Shown here piece after piece: positions 61,601 to 64,000 of a stretch of 64,000 nt of DNA. Position 1 is the first letter of the stretch; every line of letters begins with the position of its first letter. The notes under the pieces were generated by a model. It saw nothing but the letters and a program-made list of their open reading frames with translations. It had not been told where the DNA came from and made no database searches. Made by a program: the position numbers and the translations under genes. This DNA comes from Siphonodentalium dalli. Its lineage: Eukaryota > Mollusca > Scaphopoda > Gadilida > Siphonodentaliidae. Location of the stretch: positions 36,490,732-36,554,731 of the forward strand of contig CP136065.1 of NCBI GenBank assembly GCA_032622095.1. Direction: 5' to 3'.

Positions 61601-62076
61601 AGACACGGTTGGCCTTGGCGGTGGGTATCCTGTGAAAATATCTCCACCCGTCAAAAACCGCCACAAACAGAAAGAACATCCAAATGTAGATAGACTTTGT
61701 CCGTATACAAATAAGAAATATCGCATAAACAGTATGTTATGGTCATTTGTTTGACCATTGTTATGTAAACAAAAGCATAAAAAGTTACTTTTCTGGTGTT
61801 TGTTTATATTATGATGGTAAACATAAAGAGCGTTCTTTGTTGGTGAATACCTGATATGGAACTAATAAAGAGCGTTTATGCCATTTGTGTGTGATTAGCC
61901 AGTAACATTGTGCTGTCTTCTGTAACACAATCAGGCTCTTGCTTAGGTAAAATATAGTAGGTCTTTGTGATAACATACTGTTTACGCGATGGTCATGGTA
62001 TATATGAACGGAACTGTATGCGTTTTAATGTTTTTCTGTTTACGGTGTTTGGAACAAATATGAATATTTTCGAAAA
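61601..62076. mobile_element. Truncated TTAA MITE nested in the LINE
   Basis: It follows TTAA (61597-61600) with AGACACGGTTGGCCTTGGCG. It matches the reverse complement of the right part of 56239-56758, including CCGTCAAAAACCGCCA. A TTAA is also present at 62077-62080, but that end lacks about 25 bp of the terminal repeat. Confidence 0.75.
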
Positions 62077-62605
62077 TTAAGGCCATTATTTTTTCCATAA
62101 TTTTGGAAAATATAGGAAGTATACTTATCGGTCGATACTTATTGAAATTAGAATTATCGCCCTTTTTAAAGACTGGTATAACTTTCGCCAGTTTCATGTC
62201 ATCTGGAAATTTCCCCACTTTGAATGAACGATTAATTATGTGAACCAGTGGTTGTGCTACTTCATTAATTGTTACTTTCATAAGTTTGCTGGAAATATTA
62301 TTTAAATCAAGAGTATGTTTTGGTTTTATTTTGAATGCTGTTAGAATTACTTCTTGCTCATTTGTAGGGAGAAGTTTAAAAATATGTGGATAATGGCCCG
62401 TAAGATAATCTACATGTGAGTTTTCAGTATGAGGTATCGAGTTGACTATGTTGTGTCCAACATTAACACAGAATGAATTGAAATGGGATGCAATCTCTTT
62501 TGGGTCAGATATGCGTTCGCCGTTGCTGATGAATTCGTTTGGTGGTATGACTGATGATATATTCTTGCCGATTATACTTCTAAGTATTTTCCAAGTGGCT
62601 TTCAT
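62077..62605 (-). pseudogene. LINE, reverse transcriptase N-terminal part
   Basis: It encodes SIPPNEF-like sequence, HFNSFCVNVG, KPKHTLDLNNISSKLMK and then PDDMKLAKVIPVFKKGDNSN with YRPISILPIFSKIMEKIM. These are RT motifs 0-2 of non-LTR elements. The frame runs into the inserted TTAA element, so the end of the longer open frame (to 61982) is not LINE-derived. The region 62606-62908 continues the LINE coding sequence toward the endonuclease. Confidence 0.85.
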
Positions 62606-62908
62606 GTTGCCCCTGTTTTCATTGAAAATATTATTATAGTAAAGCGATTTACTCTTCCTGATGACTTTATTATATATATTGCAGAATGTTATATATTTGT
62701 TTATGTTTAGATCGGTTGGATTTTTTAGTTTCGTTCTATATAGTTTGTTTTTTGTATGCGAAGACGTTAGGACTCCAGAAGTGATCCAAAGGTTTTGTTT
62801 TATGAATCTTTTAGGGATGTGAGTATTAGATACTGGGAAGGCTGTATGGAATGCATCGGTATACGTTGTAATAAATCTGTTGTATGATTCGTTTGGACAC
62901 TGGCATTA

Positions 62909-63715
62909 TTATACATCATCAAACGATGATGTGGTAATAATTTGTTTGAACAAGTTTATATTTTTTTGTGAATAAACTCGCCGTTCACGCATAGAGCTCA
63001 TAAGTGGCGCCGGTGATTTAGTCCCATACATGTAGAAACATGCCAAATGATCAGAAACATCGGTAATTATTATACCCGATTCGTTATCATTCAAAACGTT
63101 GTTTGAGAAAATGTTGTCTATTAGAGTAGCTGAGAATTCAGTTATTCTAGTAGGTATGGTAATGGATGGTAAAAACCCTTCTGAGAACATTGTATCGACG
63201 AATTTTTTCAGTTTTGTTATGTGTGGCGAACTTTAATAAATCTATATTGAAATCACCGAATAAATAGCATTTTTTGTGCTCGTTGTTTACAGTACCTAAT
63301 ATGTTTTCAATCGACGACTGGAATACGTCTAAGTCAGATAAGGGCGCGGTATTTGATCTGTAGATACAACCGATGATGTAAGAATTATTTTTTTCGGGAA
63401 TTATTTCCAGGAACAGAGATTCAAATTTGTGAGCATTAAAAATTGTGAGATCGTCTCTAATTTTATATGGTAAATTGTCATTAACATAAACTGCCACGCC
63501 CCTCTTCCGTGGTCTGTCTCTGTTCTCGTCGTATATAGGAGACGGTGGTAACATTCTAGAGATAAATCGAGACCATTTGTGTGTATTTTGAATACGTCTG
63601 TTAGTCCTATTATATCGAATATGTTCTTTTCTTGTTGAAGTTCACAGAGAAAGTTATTTAATTTATCCCAGTTAGCACTTAAACTTCGACAATTGAGGTT
63701 TAAGATTTTGGCCAT
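62909..63715 (-). pseudogene. LINE, endonuclease domain (frameshifted)
   Basis: Three overlapping frames carry successive APE motifs: LNLNCRSLSANWDKL and DIIGLTD (63715 on), RGVAVYVND and FGDFNIDLL (63554-63147), then IPTRITEFSATLIDNIFSN and VSDHL (63190-62909). GDFN, the ID-N motif and SDH are catalytic or conserved positions of the APE family. Frameshifts lie near 63535 and 63170. A stop (DDV then stop) separates it from the RT. Confidence 0.85.
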
Positions 63716-63867
63716 TTATTGTTAGCGTGTTCGTATTTGGTTTTAAATTCTGAAGGAGATAGATATTGACAATTTTGTTCATGAAGATCAAATGGTGAGT
63801 CGGGAGATATTTCGTCTGGATCATTGGTATGTTTTAGAAGTTCCTCATATATTGTAGAAAAATCCAT
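63700..63867 (-). pseudogene. LINE, N-terminal frame before the endonuclease
   Basis: A 55-codon frame from ATG at 63867 ends ...CQYLSPSEFKTKYEHANNKW then PKS. It overlaps the next frame, which begins at the ATG of AAATGGCCAAAATC. Both frames read K/P/K-like residues there, so the two were probably one protein before a single-base change. Confidence 0.6.
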
Positions 63868-63879
63868 GGCTGACCCATA

Positions 63880-64000
63880 TAAAAATGTACCTGGGTAAAT
63901 CTTGGTGTTTACCTAGGTATACCCCGGTACATATAGGTTTTACCCTGGTTCCACCCAGGTCACACCCAGGTTACACCCAGGTAAATCAGGGATTTATATA
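63880..64000 (-). repeat. CCCAGGT-type short repeats upstream of the LINE
   Basis: On the + strand ACACCCAGGTTACACCCAGG and related words repeat about every 12 bp to near the window end. They may be the LINE 5' UTR or the target sequence. Truncated by the window. Confidence 0.65.

Larger units (their letters stand above)
59824..63867 (-). mobile_element. Decayed non-LTR retrotransposon (APE-type LINE, CR1/Jockey-like)
   Basis: Read on the - strand it has an apurinic endonuclease domain followed by reverse transcriptase. It is broken by several frameshifts and by an inserted TTAA element. It is close to full length (about 3.6 kb without the insert). The 3' end abuts duplicated flank at 59823. 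The clade is judged from motif style only; a tree would be needed. Confidence 0.88.

Noticed and set aside
61982-62076. C-terminal part of the 207-codon RT frame as LINE protein
   Set aside because: This portion lies in the inserted TTAA element. The LINE coding sequence stops at about 62077 and resumes near 61596.

Overview
This is animal nuclear DNA: AT-rich, intron-rich and packed with repeats. It has GT-AG introns, a tRNA-derived SINE, non-LTR retrotransposon remains, TTAA- and TA-type DNA transposons, long foldback elements and many minisatellites. No prokaryotic gene organisation is present. The SINE tail ending in (ATCA)n and the overall repeat style suggest a marine invertebrate, perhaps a lophotrochozoan such as a mollusc or brachiopod. 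That placement is a guess.

The only recognisable host genes are two paralogous nicotinic acetylcholine receptor (nAChR) subunit genes, both on the + strand. Gene 1 enters from the left already inside the intron before its M3 exon. Only its last two coding exons are here (7741-7910 and 16933-17211). Gene 2 appears complete. A proposed signal-peptide exon lies at about 26375, followed by 29092-29234, 32621-32665, 36648-36754, 39831-40381, 55707-55876 and 58472-58750. Every junction is phase-compatible, and the exon layout (including the 45-nt third exon) follows the classical nAChR pattern. The predicted product is about 443-455 residues. It has the Cys-loop, a vicinal CC in loop C (alpha type), a cation-selective M2 and four membrane segments.

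The pair arose by a tandem segmental duplication of roughly 45-48 kb period: about 29-17935 matches about 45351-59823. Because the two copies can be compared, several insertions can be read against an empty or filled site in the paralog. These are two TTAA-flanked MITEs, a 4.4-kb foldback element carrying a 42-bp minisatellite, a 7-kb block containing a 6-kb foldback element, and a 7.9-kb repeat-rich block in copy 2. Minisatellite length also differs between copies.

Layout: 1-7740 is gene 1 intron with a foldback element; 7741-17211 is the gene 1 3' end; 17.2-26.3 kb is intergenic with tandem repeats. 26.4-58.75 kb is gene 2, with ghost copies of exon 4 in intron 3, a SINE in intron 4, and a 3.2-kb TA-flanked element inserted within the splice donor of exon 5. 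59.8-63.9 kb is a decayed non-LTR retrotransposon on the - strand, itself interrupted by a TTAA element. Most other open frames are repeat translations or noise.
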